NCBI GenBank assembly: GCA_902784465.1 | Contig: CACZUZ010000014.1 | Location: 1-62,763, forward strand | Direction of reading: 5' to 3' | From: an uncultured Bacteroidota bacterium | Lineage (GTDB): Bacteria > Bacteroidota > Bacteroidia > Bacteroidales > P3 | Length of the DNA stretch: 62,763 nt | Part shown: positions 24,055-34,100 of the stretch, in pieces | Layout of the letters: every line of letters starts with the position of its first letter | How positions within the stretch are numbered: position 1 is the stretch's first letter | Translations under genes and position numbers: made by a program | Notes under the pieces: generated by a model | What the model was told of the DNA's origin: nothing | Seen by the model: only the letters and a program-made list of their open reading frames with translations | Databases searched by the model: none

Positions 24055-26742
24055 TCAGATGTCGACGTGTGGTGCTGCGCACTCGATAGTGGCCACCACG
24101 TATTGGCTTTCGCTGAACTCGAAGCTCATCTTCACAGGCAGGTATCTGTTCCCTCTGATGTAGAGCCAGCGGGTCTGTTGTGCCGGGCTTCCGTTCTGTG
24201 GTTTCAGCAGACTGTAAACCTTTTGGAACACCCATACTGGAAGGTGTGCTGTGAAGCGGTATCGTTCGCAGTTGCCAAGGAACTGATAGAGCGGATGCAG
24301 CCATTTCTGTCCGATGCTTCCGTTTCCGTCTGCCGACAGGTCCAGGAATGAGTTGTTGACGATTCCTGACACTCCGCTGGTGAACTGTGTCGGGTTGGCA
24401 TCCTCGATGTAGGCTTGTGTCGTTGTCACACCATCGGGAAGTGCCAGCAGGCGGTGTCCGTGATACTGCTGCAGCACGAAGTCGAACTCTCCATTGTAGT
24501 CTTCATCCAGCAGCTGGCTGTTGCCACCAATATTCAGTTCGCACACGTATTTTCTTTTCGTTTTGTCGATTTCTTCGTCCACCATCCGCATATTCGGCAC
24601 GTTGGCTTCTATACTCACTTCCTCAGTTTCTTCTGCGTTGGTTGCTCCTACTGACAATCTTCTGTCGTCCCCTCCTGCCTGGTCCCAGCGGAACCGTGAG
24701 GTTTCATCTATAATGGTGCTGCGTCGGTATGCTTTTTCTGCTTTGACAAAAGCGTGTTTGTTTTTGTTCACCACTGCCGGTGGTAGTTCGTCTGCTGTGT
24801 CGGCACTTTCGATGATGTTGTTTTCTGATACAGACTTGGCAGCCAGAGCCGGTGTGATTTGCACACGGTATTCTTTCGGCTGGAATTCCTGCCTCTCTTC
24901 TGTGCTCACCCATTGAGATATATCGAAGCTCTTGGCCTGCATTACATCGGAGAAGAAAGACAGCTGCACCTCTTTTGTCATCGGGTTGGCGAACATATTC
25001 AGTCCGAATAGTTGGCAGATCCGAGCGAGGAACTCGCCGTTAGATAAGTTCGGCACGTGGTCTTTCCAGCGTAGGATATTGGAGAATATATTGAGTGGCG
25101 TATCGGTCGTATCTATGGCCATTGATTCTTGCACTTCGTATTCTGTTAGGAATTCGATGTCGCCGTAGTTGCATTCTTCTATTCTGTCAAACTGCAGAGT
25201 GTTATATGTAAGAAGGATATCTGGTTTGTTGGTAGAGTTCACCTTACATTTCACTAATTGTATAAACAGATGATCCGTCGATGCCCAGTTTGGTTTCCAT
25301 TGAGGAGCGACACTTCCTTCTGTATAGCCTCCGAGATTGCTGAGAAACCACACGTTCTTTGTGTGGCTCCTTGTGAGTTGTATTAGCGTGGAGCGTGTCT
25401 CGGTGTAGAATGGTATACTATGAATACTCATCGGAATAGGCCCATACCAGTAGTTGAATCTGCAGTTGCCGTTACCTGTAAACCACAAAGACCCCAATGA
25501 TTCCGGGTTAACCTCAGCCCTGTTGATCAGCTCTGCGCCTGTTGGCATTTTGCCATACTTGTAGACCTTGGTACCGTCTGCCTCTGTGCTGCTTGTTTTC
25601 ATCCTGATATTGGGGAACTCGGCGTTGGCCTCTTTGATGACAAGAGCATATATTTCGTCCTCCTTGCTGACTTTCACCGGCAAACTCCCTTGGTTGTTTC
25701 CTATCCATATCGTCTGAGCTTCTGATTTATGAGTCAACTCTTCCACTGGTAGTAGCAGGCGAAAGCCCACGCTGACACCGCCTATCCAACCGAAACACTC
25801 GTGTGTGTTGCTGTCTCCGTCGACGTTGAATTTTTGGTCATTCTCAATGCTTTCACCGTACACGTTGATGTTTCCTCCGACCTGTAGCCAGGTGTTCACG
25901 CCGTATTGGAACACGTCTCCGTCCATTGCGTTGAGGCTTTGTGAAAACAGATTTTGAATTTGTTTGTTGGCAAAGAAACTACCCATCGCCGACAGTCCTG
26001 CATTCTGTATCACTTTTCGCACTAGCCAGTCCAGTCTGAGAGCCGGGGCGAAGCAGTAGCCATTTCTCTTGCCTGGATCGTTTGTGTTGAACACTCGCAC
26101 ACCTTGTCGTACCTTGGCATTATTGCCGTCTCGGTCTGGGTTCTGGATTATGTTGCCGATGCTATCGAAAAACAGGCGGTTCACATACTTGTGGAATTGC
26201 TTTTCATTGTTCTTGCCGAGCAGACCGGATATGATATCCATATGATACCCGAAGTCCTCGTTGTCGCTGTAGAAGTTCTCGTCGGCGAAGAGAAAAAACT
26301 TGTAGATGCTTTCGACGGCCAAGCTCGACTGGAGGAAAGATATCCAGCCGCTCTGGTGGTTTGCCTCTGATGCCGATATGGTGATATCCGTACCGTAGTC
26401 GTTGTCCCTCAATAGCCGTTCCCCGAATCCAACTCCAAAGCTGTTGGTTACTATTCCACAATTCAGTCGCTTAGCGTCGATAGCGGATTGTACATACAGT
26501 ATGCCCTTGGAGAACGGCACACCGTCTATTGACAATTCGCATTCGTAGCGTTTGCGTCCTCCGGTGTAGACGTATTGCACAGCCCCAAGCACTGCCTGAT
26601 TGGGTTTGGCTGGCAGTTCGAAAGTCCACACAACATCATCCATATACCCTTCGTTGTCGAAGGCATTGTTTGACTGTTCCAACACAAGCGCTGTGTCCTT
26701 GGGTATGTAGAGCGGCTTTCCGCCGACTTTTATTGTTATCAT
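24055..26742 (-). CDS. Large phage tail-tip or baseplate protein (895 aa)
   Basis: This is the last gene of the leftward late operon. The N-terminal 100 residues (MITIKVGGKPLYIPKDTALV, then VWTFELPAKPNQAVLGAVQY) look like a small beta-barrel adaptor of the kind found in distal-tail or hub proteins. The rest is strand-rich with no catalytic motif that I recognise. Its length, the overlap with the upstream amidase-like gene and its place at the end of the tail module suggest a tail-tip or host-contact protein. The exact role is inferred. Confidence 0.6.
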   Translation of the reverse strand: MITIKVGGKPLYIPKDTALVLEQSNNAFDNEGYMDDVVWTFELPAKPNQAVLGAVQYVYTGGRKRYECELSIDGVPFSKGILYVQSAIDAKRLNCGIVTNSFGVGFGERLLRDNDYGTDITISASEANHQSGWISFLQSSLAVESIYKFFLFADENFYSDNEDFGYHMDIISGLLGKNNEKQFHKYVNRLFFDSIGNIIQNPDRDGNNAKVRQGVRVFNTNDPGKRNGYCFAPALRLDWLVRKVIQNAGLSAMGSFFANKQIQNLFSQSLNAMDGDVFQYGVNTWLQVGGNINVYGESIENDQKFNVDGDSNTHECFGWIGGVSVGFRLLLPVEELTHKSEAQTIWIGNNQGSLPVKVSKEDEIYALVIKEANAEFPNIRMKTSSTEADGTKVYKYGKMPTGAELINRAEVNPESLGSLWFTGNGNCRFNYWYGPIPMSIHSIPFYTETRSTLIQLTRSHTKNVWFLSNLGGYTEGSVAPQWKPNWASTDHLFIQLVKCKVNSTNKPDILLTYNTLQFDRIEECNYGDIEFLTEYEVQESMAIDTTDTPLNIFSNILRWKDHVPNLSNGEFLARICQLFGLNMFANPMTKEVQLSFFSDVMQAKSFDISQWVSTEERQEFQPKEYRVQITPALAAKSVSENNIIESADTADELPPAVVNKNKHAFVKAEKAYRRSTIIDETSRFRWDQAGGDDRRLSVGATNAEETEEVSIEANVPNMRMVDEEIDKTKRKYVCELNIGGNSQLLDEDYNGEFDFVLQQYHGHRLLALPDGVTTTQAYIEDANPTQFTSGVSGIVNNSFLDLSADGNGSIGQKWLHPLYQFLGNCERYRFTAHLPVWVFQKVYSLLKPQNGSPAQQTRWLYIRGNRYLPVKMSFEFSESQYVVATIECAAPHVDI

Positions 26743-27290
26743 TTAGAGTATGCTTTTATAATGTCAATGATTTCTCGCTGAGGGTGGATGTCGGAACGCG
26801 ACTTGTCGAAGCTGCTTGCGAAATAGACTCCACTTTTTCCAGCCACCGCCCTGGGACATACCACGCCCAGTTGGTTGTCCCAAGGATAGCGGAAGCCCAT
26901 TTCCGACAGCCACTGCTGCAGCACCTCTTTCATTGTTGCCAGCTGCTTGTCGCCCACATATTCATAGTGCTGGCAGCCGTGGTATGGCTTGCAGCTGCAG
27001 AACTCGTATGGCGCTTTTACAGGATATGCTCCTGTTATCGGTCGGTACTTGCCTTCTGCGTCCATCCTTGCCGGCAGCCACAACCCTGTTGTTCCTTGCA
27101 CCACTGGACCGGCGTTCTCGATGGCCATTGTGTGCCCACCTCCGAGAGGTGTCTTCTCAATAGATCCGTCACGTCGTATAACGATGGCGGGTTTGTCATA
27201 GTTGTAGCGAACGGTGCTGTAGTAGTCGTTAAGGTCGCCGCTGTCGTAGTAACCTGTACCCACTATCACTATTTGATCAACACTTCCCAT
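26739..27290 (-). CDS. Putative tail-associated amidase-like (amidase_2/PGRP-like) protein (183 aa)
   Basis: The pattern IVIRRDGSIEKTP, GGHTMAIENAGPV and the C-terminal FDKSRSDIHPQREIIDIIKA follows the order of segments in phage N-acetylmuramoyl-L-alanine amidases of the PGRP/amidase_2 fold, where the final K-S-D-x-H-P-Q region supplies a zinc ligand. The first His ligand is not obvious, so it may be degenerate or structural. A second, clear amidase of another family is at 45108. Being inside the tail module suggests cell-wall opening at entry, not lysis. Confidence in the fold is moderate. Confidence 0.5.
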   Translation of the reverse strand: MGSVDQIVIVGTGYYDSGDLNDYYSTVRYNYDKPAIVIRRDGSIEKTPLGGGHTMAIENAGPVVQGTTGLWLPARMDAEGKYRPITGAYPVKAPYEFCSCKPYHGCQHYEYVGDKQLATMKEVLQQWLSEMGFRYPWDNQLGVVCPRAVAGKSGVYFASSFDKSRSDIHPQREIIDIIKAYSK

Positions 27291-28038
27291 TCTTGTGTGC
27301 CTCCTTTACTCTGCTTTCCAGTTGGAACAGGACACTTGGTACAGATAGCTGGTAGTATTTCTGCTCCTCGTAGAAGTTGTCGCCCATCATATTACGTATA
27401 ATTGTCAGCCAGTCTGTAGGTCCTTGTTTTTTCTTGTCTGCCTCAGTGGTTGTTTCTTCGTCGTTGTAGTCTGTGAATATATGGTAGTAGTGGTCTGTCA
27501 TACGCTTGCGCAGCAGCAGGTAGTTCACCTTGATGCTTTGCAGCGTCAGCTCATCCAGTTCTGCCATCTGTCCGGTTCTGTCCGACGCTCCGAACTTTGA
27601 GAATGGAATGCGTCTGTCTGTCTCCCGATTCCAGTCTTCTCTCTCTGGCCTGTACAGTACGGCTGCCACCACATCCCAACGGCCACGGCTGGCGTATGTA
27701 TCGGCGAACATCCATTCTTCCCACGTCACGTCGGAGAAGTCGCTGTTGTAGCCATAGCACACTGTGCCGTCTTTCAGCGTCACCTTGTCGACGTATAACT
27801 TTCCTATGCCATCTGTCACCTTCATCCATTCAAACTCCTTGCATACCATCCACCAGTCAGCTGTCGTCAGGCTGACGGCCACCACGTCGTCCATTCCGAT
27901 GACACGGCGTACAAGATCCAAAGTGAAACTGTTTATCTCGACGTATATCCGGAACTGCCCTTCTGTTACCTCGTTCCAGTTCTCCGGTACGTTATATTCA
28001 TACCGTTTGTCGGCCACAACAAAATCAATCTTCTTCAT
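27277..28038 (-). CDS. Hypothetical phage structural or assembly protein (253 aa)
   Basis: An N-terminal strand-rich part is followed by several helices with many Trp and Tyr (VTWEEWMFADTYASRGRWDV), then an acidic linker and a C-terminal helix. It overlaps the next gene by 14 nt. The position among neck and tail genes would suit a tail-assembly or adaptor protein. No family is recognised. Confidence 0.55.
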   Translation of the reverse strand: MKKIDFVVADKRYEYNVPENWNEVTEGQFRIYVEINSFTLDLVRRVIGMDDVVAVSLTTADWWMVCKEFEWMKVTDGIGKLYVDKVTLKDGTVCYGYNSDFSDVTWEEWMFADTYASRGRWDVVAAVLYRPEREDWNRETDRRIPFSKFGASDRTGQMAELDELTLQSIKVNYLLLRKRMTDHYYHIFTDYNDEETTTEADKKKQGPTDWLTIIRNMMGDNFYEEQKYYQLSVPSVLFQLESRVKEAHKNGKC

Positions 28039-28513
28039 CCCAGACGCTGTTGTTGATTAGACAAGCCTGTTCTTTGAACGACAGTGCGATAAGGTAGCCC
28101 ACGTATCTATCCTGCTCGTTCTGCAGGTATTCTCCGTGTATGTCGCTGGTGTCGATGCTGTAGAATGGAGACGCTTCGTCTACGATCATTCTTCCTAGGA
28201 CCTCCTCGGCTATACGCTCGCAGAGGCTCATTCTTAGAAGAATTTCGTCGTAGTCGTCGTGTTGGTCGTATGAGTCCACGACCATAAAGGTTGTTGTGCG
28301 AGTCTTGGTCATCTGCCCTATCTGGCCGGAATAGTCGTTTTCGCTTCTCTCTGTCACCAGGCAGGGGAAGTTCACCACTGAGCGGAATTGGTCCCAGAAC
28401 TCTTCCAGCTCGCCACGGAAGAAGTGTTTCTCTTCTTCCGTGTGGTGCAGGTCTCTATGCTTCTCGGCCAGCGACCGCATATAGGTTGTATAGTCAATCA
28501 GAAAGCTGTTCAT
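28025..28513 (-). CDS. Hypothetical phage neck/tail protein (162 aa)
   Basis: The helical N-terminal third (YTTYMRSLAEKHRDLHHTEEE) is followed by a mixed region with TTTFMVVDSYDQ, a strand typical of tail-terminator or head-tail connector folds, and then further helices. It overlaps both neighbours by a few bases, so it is co-translated with them. The function is inferred from position downstream of the portal gene. Confidence 0.5.
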   Translation of the reverse strand: MNSFLIDYTTYMRSLAEKHRDLHHTEEEKHFFRGELEEFWDQFRSVVNFPCLVTERSENDYSGQIGQMTKTRTTTFMVVDSYDQHDDYDEILLRMSLCERIAEEVLGRMIVDEASPFYSIDTSDIHGEYLQNEQDRYVGYLIALSFKEQACLINNSVWDEED

Positions 28514-29520
28514 GCCAGGAATGTTTTTTTACCTCTGTTGTCTCTGTGGTCAGCTGTCTTTTCGTGTGCGGTAGACAGTCCAATCTCTGCTATCTCAGGA
28601 TAAGTCTCGATGTGCTGCTTGCAGTATGTCACAAGCTGACCGATGTATCTTTCGGCCATTTCGCGGTGCTTCTTCTGGAGTATTCCTGTCAAGTCAGGAG
28701 GTATTGGGTTATTGCTCTCGCCGCCATTACCACCATTGCCCTGGTCGCTCACAACCACCGGGCCATTAGGTGACATAATGACATTGAGAGAAGGCAAAGC
28801 CTCTGCCATCGTCCAATGGGCCACAAATCCTTGTGCGCTTCGTAAGATTGTTTTCAGTCTGGCCTCCGTTCTGTTGTTTCTTAGCAGTGTTGAAAGTGCA
28901 CCTCCTACGCGGAATGGCAGCTCCATTGTCTCTGTCTCGCTGATGAACTGTCTCAGCTTCGCAAACAGACAGAAATCGTTGCCTATGGAGGTGATTGCCT
29001 CCATCTCTTTCATCGAGCGGATGACGCTGTCTTGTCTTTCGCTGTAGTAGTCACTTTCAGTGAAGCTGACAAAGATGTCTATATGCTCCATAATATAGCC
29101 AATGGCTGTATTGAGGTAGCCGAATCCTTGGCGTTGGAGAGACAGTTTCAGCCGATCCTCTTGGTAGCGGTAGGCGCGGTTCTCTCCATTGGTCACCTGC
29201 AGACCTCTGTCGCTCATCGTCACAGCTAGCTGGTCGAAACTCTCCCAATATGCCAGCCGTACAACAGCCATTTGGACGTATGATACCAGTTCGTTTTTCT
29301 CTGCGCTGCTGCCTTCTATTCCGTTCTCGGAATAATAGGTCGCCAGCTCGTTGAACAAAGTGTCGCCCATAAGTGGCCGCACGATGTTCTGTTCCGCCGT
29401 GGCGATAGCTGGTGCCAGTGTCACGAACGATGTGTTTACGTTCACCGGCAGGCAGCGTTTAAACTCTGCAGCGTTCTGAGTGTTGTTCTCTTTTTTGAAA
29501 AATTTCGGATCTGTCAGCAT
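28510..29520 (-). CDS. Hypothetical phage head-tail connector-region protein (336 aa)
   Basis: It opens MLTDPKFFKKENNTQNAAEF and continues as a mainly helical protein with a Gly/Asn-rich linker near residue 255 (GNGGNGGESNNPIPPD). It lies directly after the portal gene and overlaps the next gene by 4 nt (ATGA). Such N-terminal helical proteins after the portal are often connectors. This assignment is by position only. Confidence 0.5.
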   Translation of the reverse strand: MLTDPKFFKKENNTQNAAEFKRCLPVNVNTSFVTLAPAIATAEQNIVRPLMGDTLFNELATYYSENGIEGSSAEKNELVSYVQMAVVRLAYWESFDQLAVTMSDRGLQVTNGENRAYRYQEDRLKLSLQRQGFGYLNTAIGYIMEHIDIFVSFTESDYYSERQDSVIRSMKEMEAITSIGNDFCLFAKLRQFISETETMELPFRVGGALSTLLRNNRTEARLKTILRSAQGFVAHWTMAEALPSLNVIMSPNGPVVVSDQGNGGNGGESNNPIPPDLTGILQKKHREMAERYIGQLVTYCKQHIETYPEIAEIGLSTAHEKTADHRDNRGKKTFLA

Positions 29521-29530
29521 AACTATACAT

Positions 29531-30856
29531 TTAAGTCGTTACCTCCTCTTTTGCTTGGCCTGTGTTTAACGTAGTGAGGATGGTTTCCTTATATTTTAGC
29601 ACCAGGCCGTCATCGTGTCCGTTAAAGCGCAGCACCATCATAACTGGGTCAAGTACTTGCTGCTTCTCTATATATGTTGTGATTACCGACACCAGGAAAC
29701 TCTCTCGGATGTCGGACCCGCTACCAGCGTTTCCTGCGTAAGCTCCACCAGGCATACCTGCACCGAGCACCGAGGGGTTGAGCATCATAGAGAAAAGTAT
29801 CTCGCTGTTGGCGGCTGCAGAGGTCGAGAGTCTTTCCTTTGCGTCAATCTCGTTCTTCAGACGCTCAATCTTCCACTCGCGCGGTATCTTCGAATACTCC
29901 TCGATACCATATTCCGTGATAATTGTCTTGTTTGCATTCTCTTCGCCACAGAGAGAATCTTCTATCTCCTGCATTGCCTCGTTGATTTTGGCCGTCCGTT
30001 CTTCCTTGTTGGGGTATTCGTCTTCTGGATATTTGGTTTTCCAATAATCCTCCGGTATTTGGATGTGCCACATCAGCGTCATTGCGTTTGCATAGCTCTT
30101 GGCAAGGAACTGTGGTATGCGGTGGGCAATATCCACCCAGCCGCTTTTCCACGCAGCATCCCAATCGGGGATGCCGTAATAGTCGTTGTTACTGAAGTAA
30201 TTTCTGATGCGAGGGAATGCGATCGGTTTGCCATTCAGTTTACCCTGTTCCCGCATCACTTCCAGATCCAGGAATGGGTCGTCTTCGTCGAGCATACGGA
30301 TAACCTCTCCTTTGTCCGCTGTCGGCAGGCTATCGTCGAAGTCCGGGTAGACACACAGCCACTGTTTGTCCTTGCTGATTCGGCAATGGCGGGCATTGCG
30401 CAGCACCAGTCTAACAATCTTCGAACCGTCTTTGTTGAAATAAAAGATTGGGAAGCAGTTGCCGAACTTAAAGAGGTCGCGGAAGGCCTGGCTCATGTAT
30501 TGCCGGAACTCGTAGGAACGGAAGTAGTGCTGCACCTCGCTGTCTTGGCATGGACGCAGGGTCATGTTGCCGTCATCGTCATAGCCTGTGATGTCCATGG
30601 GAACCACTCCCTGCCCGAAGCTCGTTCTCGCTTTGAAACCGATGGCGGTAGAGAGTACGCCTGTCGTGCCTATGACACGAACAGCCTCATCAGGATAGTT
30701 GTTGTTCGGTCCCCAACTAACAAAATCAATATCCTTGAACGAGAATGTCTCCTTAGGATTCTCGCTTGTCTGTTGGCCTTTCGACACACTGACGGCGAAC
30801 AGGCGTTCGCTGCTCATCAGTACCGGGTAGCCTTTGCTGTTAAAAACGATATTCAT
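29531..30856 (-). CDS. Phage portal protein
   Basis: The portal forms the dodecameric channel at one capsid vertex through which DNA passes. Evidence is the 441-residue length, the early segment SWGPNNNYPDEAVRVIGTTG, the clip/stem-type segment FRDLFKFGNCFPIFYFNKDG near 130-150, and the long helices ERLKNEIDAKERLSTSAAAN near 345, all typical of Bacteroidetes-phage portals. Its start codon overlaps the end of the holin-like gene (ATGA). It lies about 16 kb from the terminase, which is unusual. Confidence 0.8.
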   Translation of the reverse strand: MNIVFNSKGYPVLMSSERLFAVSVSKGQQTSENPKETFSFKDIDFVSWGPNNNYPDEAVRVIGTTGVLSTAIGFKARTSFGQGVVPMDITGYDDDGNMTLRPCQDSEVQHYFRSYEFRQYMSQAFRDLFKFGNCFPIFYFNKDGSKIVRLVLRNARHCRISKDKQWLCVYPDFDDSLPTADKGEVIRMLDEDDPFLDLEVMREQGKLNGKPIAFPRIRNYFSNNDYYGIPDWDAAWKSGWVDIAHRIPQFLAKSYANAMTLMWHIQIPEDYWKTKYPEDEYPNKEERTAKINEAMQEIEDSLCGEENANKTIITEYGIEEYSKIPREWKIERLKNEIDAKERLSTSAAANSEILFSMMLNPSVLGAGMPGGAYAGNAGSGSDIRESFLVSVITTYIEKQQVLDPVMMVLRFNGHDDGLVLKYKETILTTLNTGQAKEEVTT

Positions 30857-31122
30857 TTTTCGACCTCCTCATTATCGTCTTTGCCTTTGTTGCTGATAAA
30901 TCTGCGTAGTTTGAAGTCGAAATAACTGTCGACACCCAGTAACGCGCCTGCAAGGGTGAACAGTTCACCCGATGCCCAAAGAGCCATGTCGGGGATTTCT
31001 CCGCGAGGTGGTAGTAGCATTGCCGTAAACAATATGGCACTGCCTACAGCACACAGTGCTGCACCGAGCCAGAACTTGCGTTCCTCTTTCCTTTCCGTTG
31101 ATGTTTTTTCTCTCTTTGCCAT
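30853..31122 (-). CDS. Putative holin (two transmembrane helices, 89 aa)
   Basis: A basic N-terminus (MAKREKTSTERKEERKF) is followed by two hydrophobic helices, about residues 18-38 and 45-65, joined by a short loop with PPRGEIPD, and then a charged C-terminal tail. Size and topology fit a class II holin that would release the endolysin, although it lies 14 kb from the amidase gene. A structural membrane protein is the alternative. The late-type promoter at 31139-31174 precedes it by 16 nt. Confidence 0.5.
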   Translation of the reverse strand: MAKREKTSTERKEERKFWLGAALCAVGSAILFTAMLLPPRGEIPDMALWASGELFTLAGALLGVDSYFDFKLRRFISNKGKDDNEEVEK

Positions 31123-31138
31123 TGTTTTAAATTTTTAG

Positions 31139-31174
31139 CAAAGTTACACATGTTTCCATACCCAACAGGGGACA
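31139..31174 (-). promoter_or_regulatory. Putative late promoter, copy 1 (holin/portal operon)
   Basis: The minus strand reads TGTCCC, 22 nt, then TAACTTTG. The element is shared in spacing with five other sites. Start would fall about 10 nt before the ATG at 31122. Confidence 0.6.
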
Positions 31175-34100
31175 CTACAGTCTAGCCCTATTGCGGAGAA
31201 AGTTCTCGTTGTTGTTGAAGTCATCCATTGTGCGGCGGCTGATGACGGCCTGACGGTTGCGTGGGTCTTTCTCGTATGTCACCAGCTCACGCATGAGGTT
31301 CACCATCTCGCGGCTATCGTTTCCGACGGCGGCTGCTGTCGGGTGTTCCCATACGGCTGCTGCCGACTGAGGCTGCACCACCACCCTGTTACGCCCTATT
31401 TGCTCCGATGCCGATATTGCCGCCGGCATGTCGAGTTGTGCCATGGGGATGTCAGCCAGTGCATGGCGGTTGCCCCGCTGGTAGTCTTCCAGCGTCTGGA
31501 TGATGGGAGCCGTCTGCGGGTCGCTCAAAAGCTGGTTTGAAGCCACCCATTCGGGGCCAGCCTCGCCAGCCTGATACACCGTGCGACGTGGCACGTAGCC
31601 ACCCTTTGCGTAAGGTTCCGGCTGACTAGCGATGGCGGCAATCTCTATTCCTGTTGCTGCTGCCACCATAGCTGCCAATGCAGGACCGAGATACGGACCG
31701 CCCTCTGCGTATGCTCTTACTGCTGCCAATGCGCCGTCTATTATAGCCTGTGTGTAGTCTAGTGCTTTTTGGCGTTTCCACTGTTCCAGCTCTTTCTCTT
31801 TCTCTTTTGCCTCATATTCATCATCAAGTGCTTCTTTCTGCTCGTTGTAATCCTCCTGGCTGATAAGCCCCTGCTCCAACTGCTCATCCAGATTCTCTAT
31901 TGCTTCATTCTTTTCTCTCTCCATCTTTTGAAGCTCGCTGTCCGCTATGTTGTCGAGAAGGGTATTGATGTTGCTGAATATGGAAATGGCCTGGTCACTG
32001 AACTGCTGTATCTGGTCGCACCAGCTTTTCAGCGTCTCGCTCAGAGCGTCGAACCTGGCCAGTTTTTCAGCCTCTTCACTCAGCTCATCCAATGCCTCAG
32101 CCTCTTCCTTAAGGGCTGCAGCGTTTGCCTGATGCTCCACGGCAGCAGAATAGTCGCCGTTCTCACCTGATACCCTTGCTAGTTCCTCTTCCGCCTCAAT
32201 GGCATCATTCAAGCTCTTCTCATACTCCTTCGCTTTCCTCTCAATCTCTTCGAGTGCCTTTGCCTTATTGTCAGAAAACGACAGGTTGTTGGTGCTTTCG
32301 AAAGGATTATTGATTTCGAAGTCTTTGATGTTTGAGTATGCGGAACTGATGGCTGCAGAACGAATCTCGCCGAGCTGTTTCAGTCTTTCCTCGATTTCTT
32401 TAAGCAGTTTCTTTGAGTCCTCGTCCGCCTTGCCTTCCAGCAGTTTTTTGTCGGTTCCCAGCTTGTTGATTTGGATGTCGATGTTGTTCAGTTTCTGGCG
32501 CAGTTCCTCTGTTGCCTGACTTACCTTTTCAAGCATCTTGTTGTCGCCGCTCTTAGCCGTATTCTTACGGAGGCGGTCTATCTCCTTATTCACCGAGGCA
32601 AGGTATTCCTCAACCTTGGTCTTTTTGTATTCCTCAGCCGCGGCAGACAGTCGTTTCTCTAAATCCTCGCTGCTCTCACCCGCAGCCTCAGCCGTTGCCT
32701 TCAGTCGCTCAACAATCTCGGCTGTCTTCTGGTCAACATCGTCTTTCACCTTCTGTAGTCCGCTCTCGGCTTTGAGCTTATACTGTCGGATCATCTTCTC
32801 TGCATCCTTTTGCGCCTTATCCCATGCCTTGCGATTACTCTCCGCTTCCTTTGCTGCATCCTTGCGCTGTTTCTCCAATTCTTTCGGGTCGGTGGTATCG
32901 TAGTCGCCGTTAGTGGTGGGTGTCTCCGTCTCATTCTTTTTGTCGTTCTGTAGCTTGGCAATCTGCTCGCGCAATGCTGCAATCTTCTTTGTTTCGCTGT
33001 CGAGTTTTTCGGCATAGCCGTCACGCCCGTTGTCAATCTGCTTGCGGTAGCTCTTCAGCAACCTCTCCGCTTTGGCAAGCTCACTGTTAAGCTGCTCCAA
33101 ACTCATCTTCTGGACACCAAAGGGGTCGGGGCTGTTGGCTCCCATATCGACCCTGAGAGCGTCGAGGTTCTTTTGGGCAATCTTGGATTCACCCATCATC
33201 TGCATCAGCTGATCTTTGATTTGCTGCGAACGGAATCCGTTTGCGTCGATACCGTTCTTTACAAGAATGTCGTTGGCTCGCTTCATTATCTCGACAGTAT
33301 TTGCAGCCCCTGTCGAGGCTTCGCTGAACAATGTGTTGAACTGTTGTTTCATATAGGTGCGTTCCGCCTCGCTGAGTTCTTTGCCGGCTTTGTCAATCCA
33401 CTTACTCACCTTCTCTATACGTTTGGCCATCGAATTTGAGATGTCGCCCTGCGTCTCGCTAACTTTGTCGGCATACATGCGGTCGTAGACACTCTGCCGC
33501 GCGGCCGCCGAGAGCTCGTTGTATGCCGCTGACAGATTACGGATTTTTCCCTCTTCGTCGACATGCTTGGCAATAAGGTCGGGGTATGCGGCTTTCAGAT
33601 CGTCGACGGCTCTCTTATAGGCTTCACTTCCTGCTGCTGCATCTTTGAGCCGTTCGAAAAGCACTTTCACCTTCCCCTCTGCCTCACCAGCCTCTTTGGC
33701 CGCGTCGCGCATCACCTGTGCCAGCTTCACCCGGTCGCTATTCTTCCAGATGCTGTAAAGGGCTGTACCGATACTGGCGAGAGAGGTTATTATCAATCCC
33801 CACGGGGTTGCCATCATGGCGGCCTTCTCCGCCTCGATGGCGGCAGTTTCGGCCTTGGTGGCGGCAGTGCGAGCCTCGGTGGCCACGGTGGCTTGTTTTT
33901 TCAGCGCCGTCTCCAGCTGCTCGGCACGACCCTGAGCCATGGTCTTTGCAGTCAGTGCGCTGTAGTCGCCCTCCTCGACCTTCATCATGGCAATCTTCTT
34001 TGCCTCGGCGAGTTCGGCTTTCATGATGGCTATGCGTTCCTGCTCACGCTCTGCTTTCAGCGTTGCTGCCACCGCCGCATTCCTCATTGTCTGCAACTCC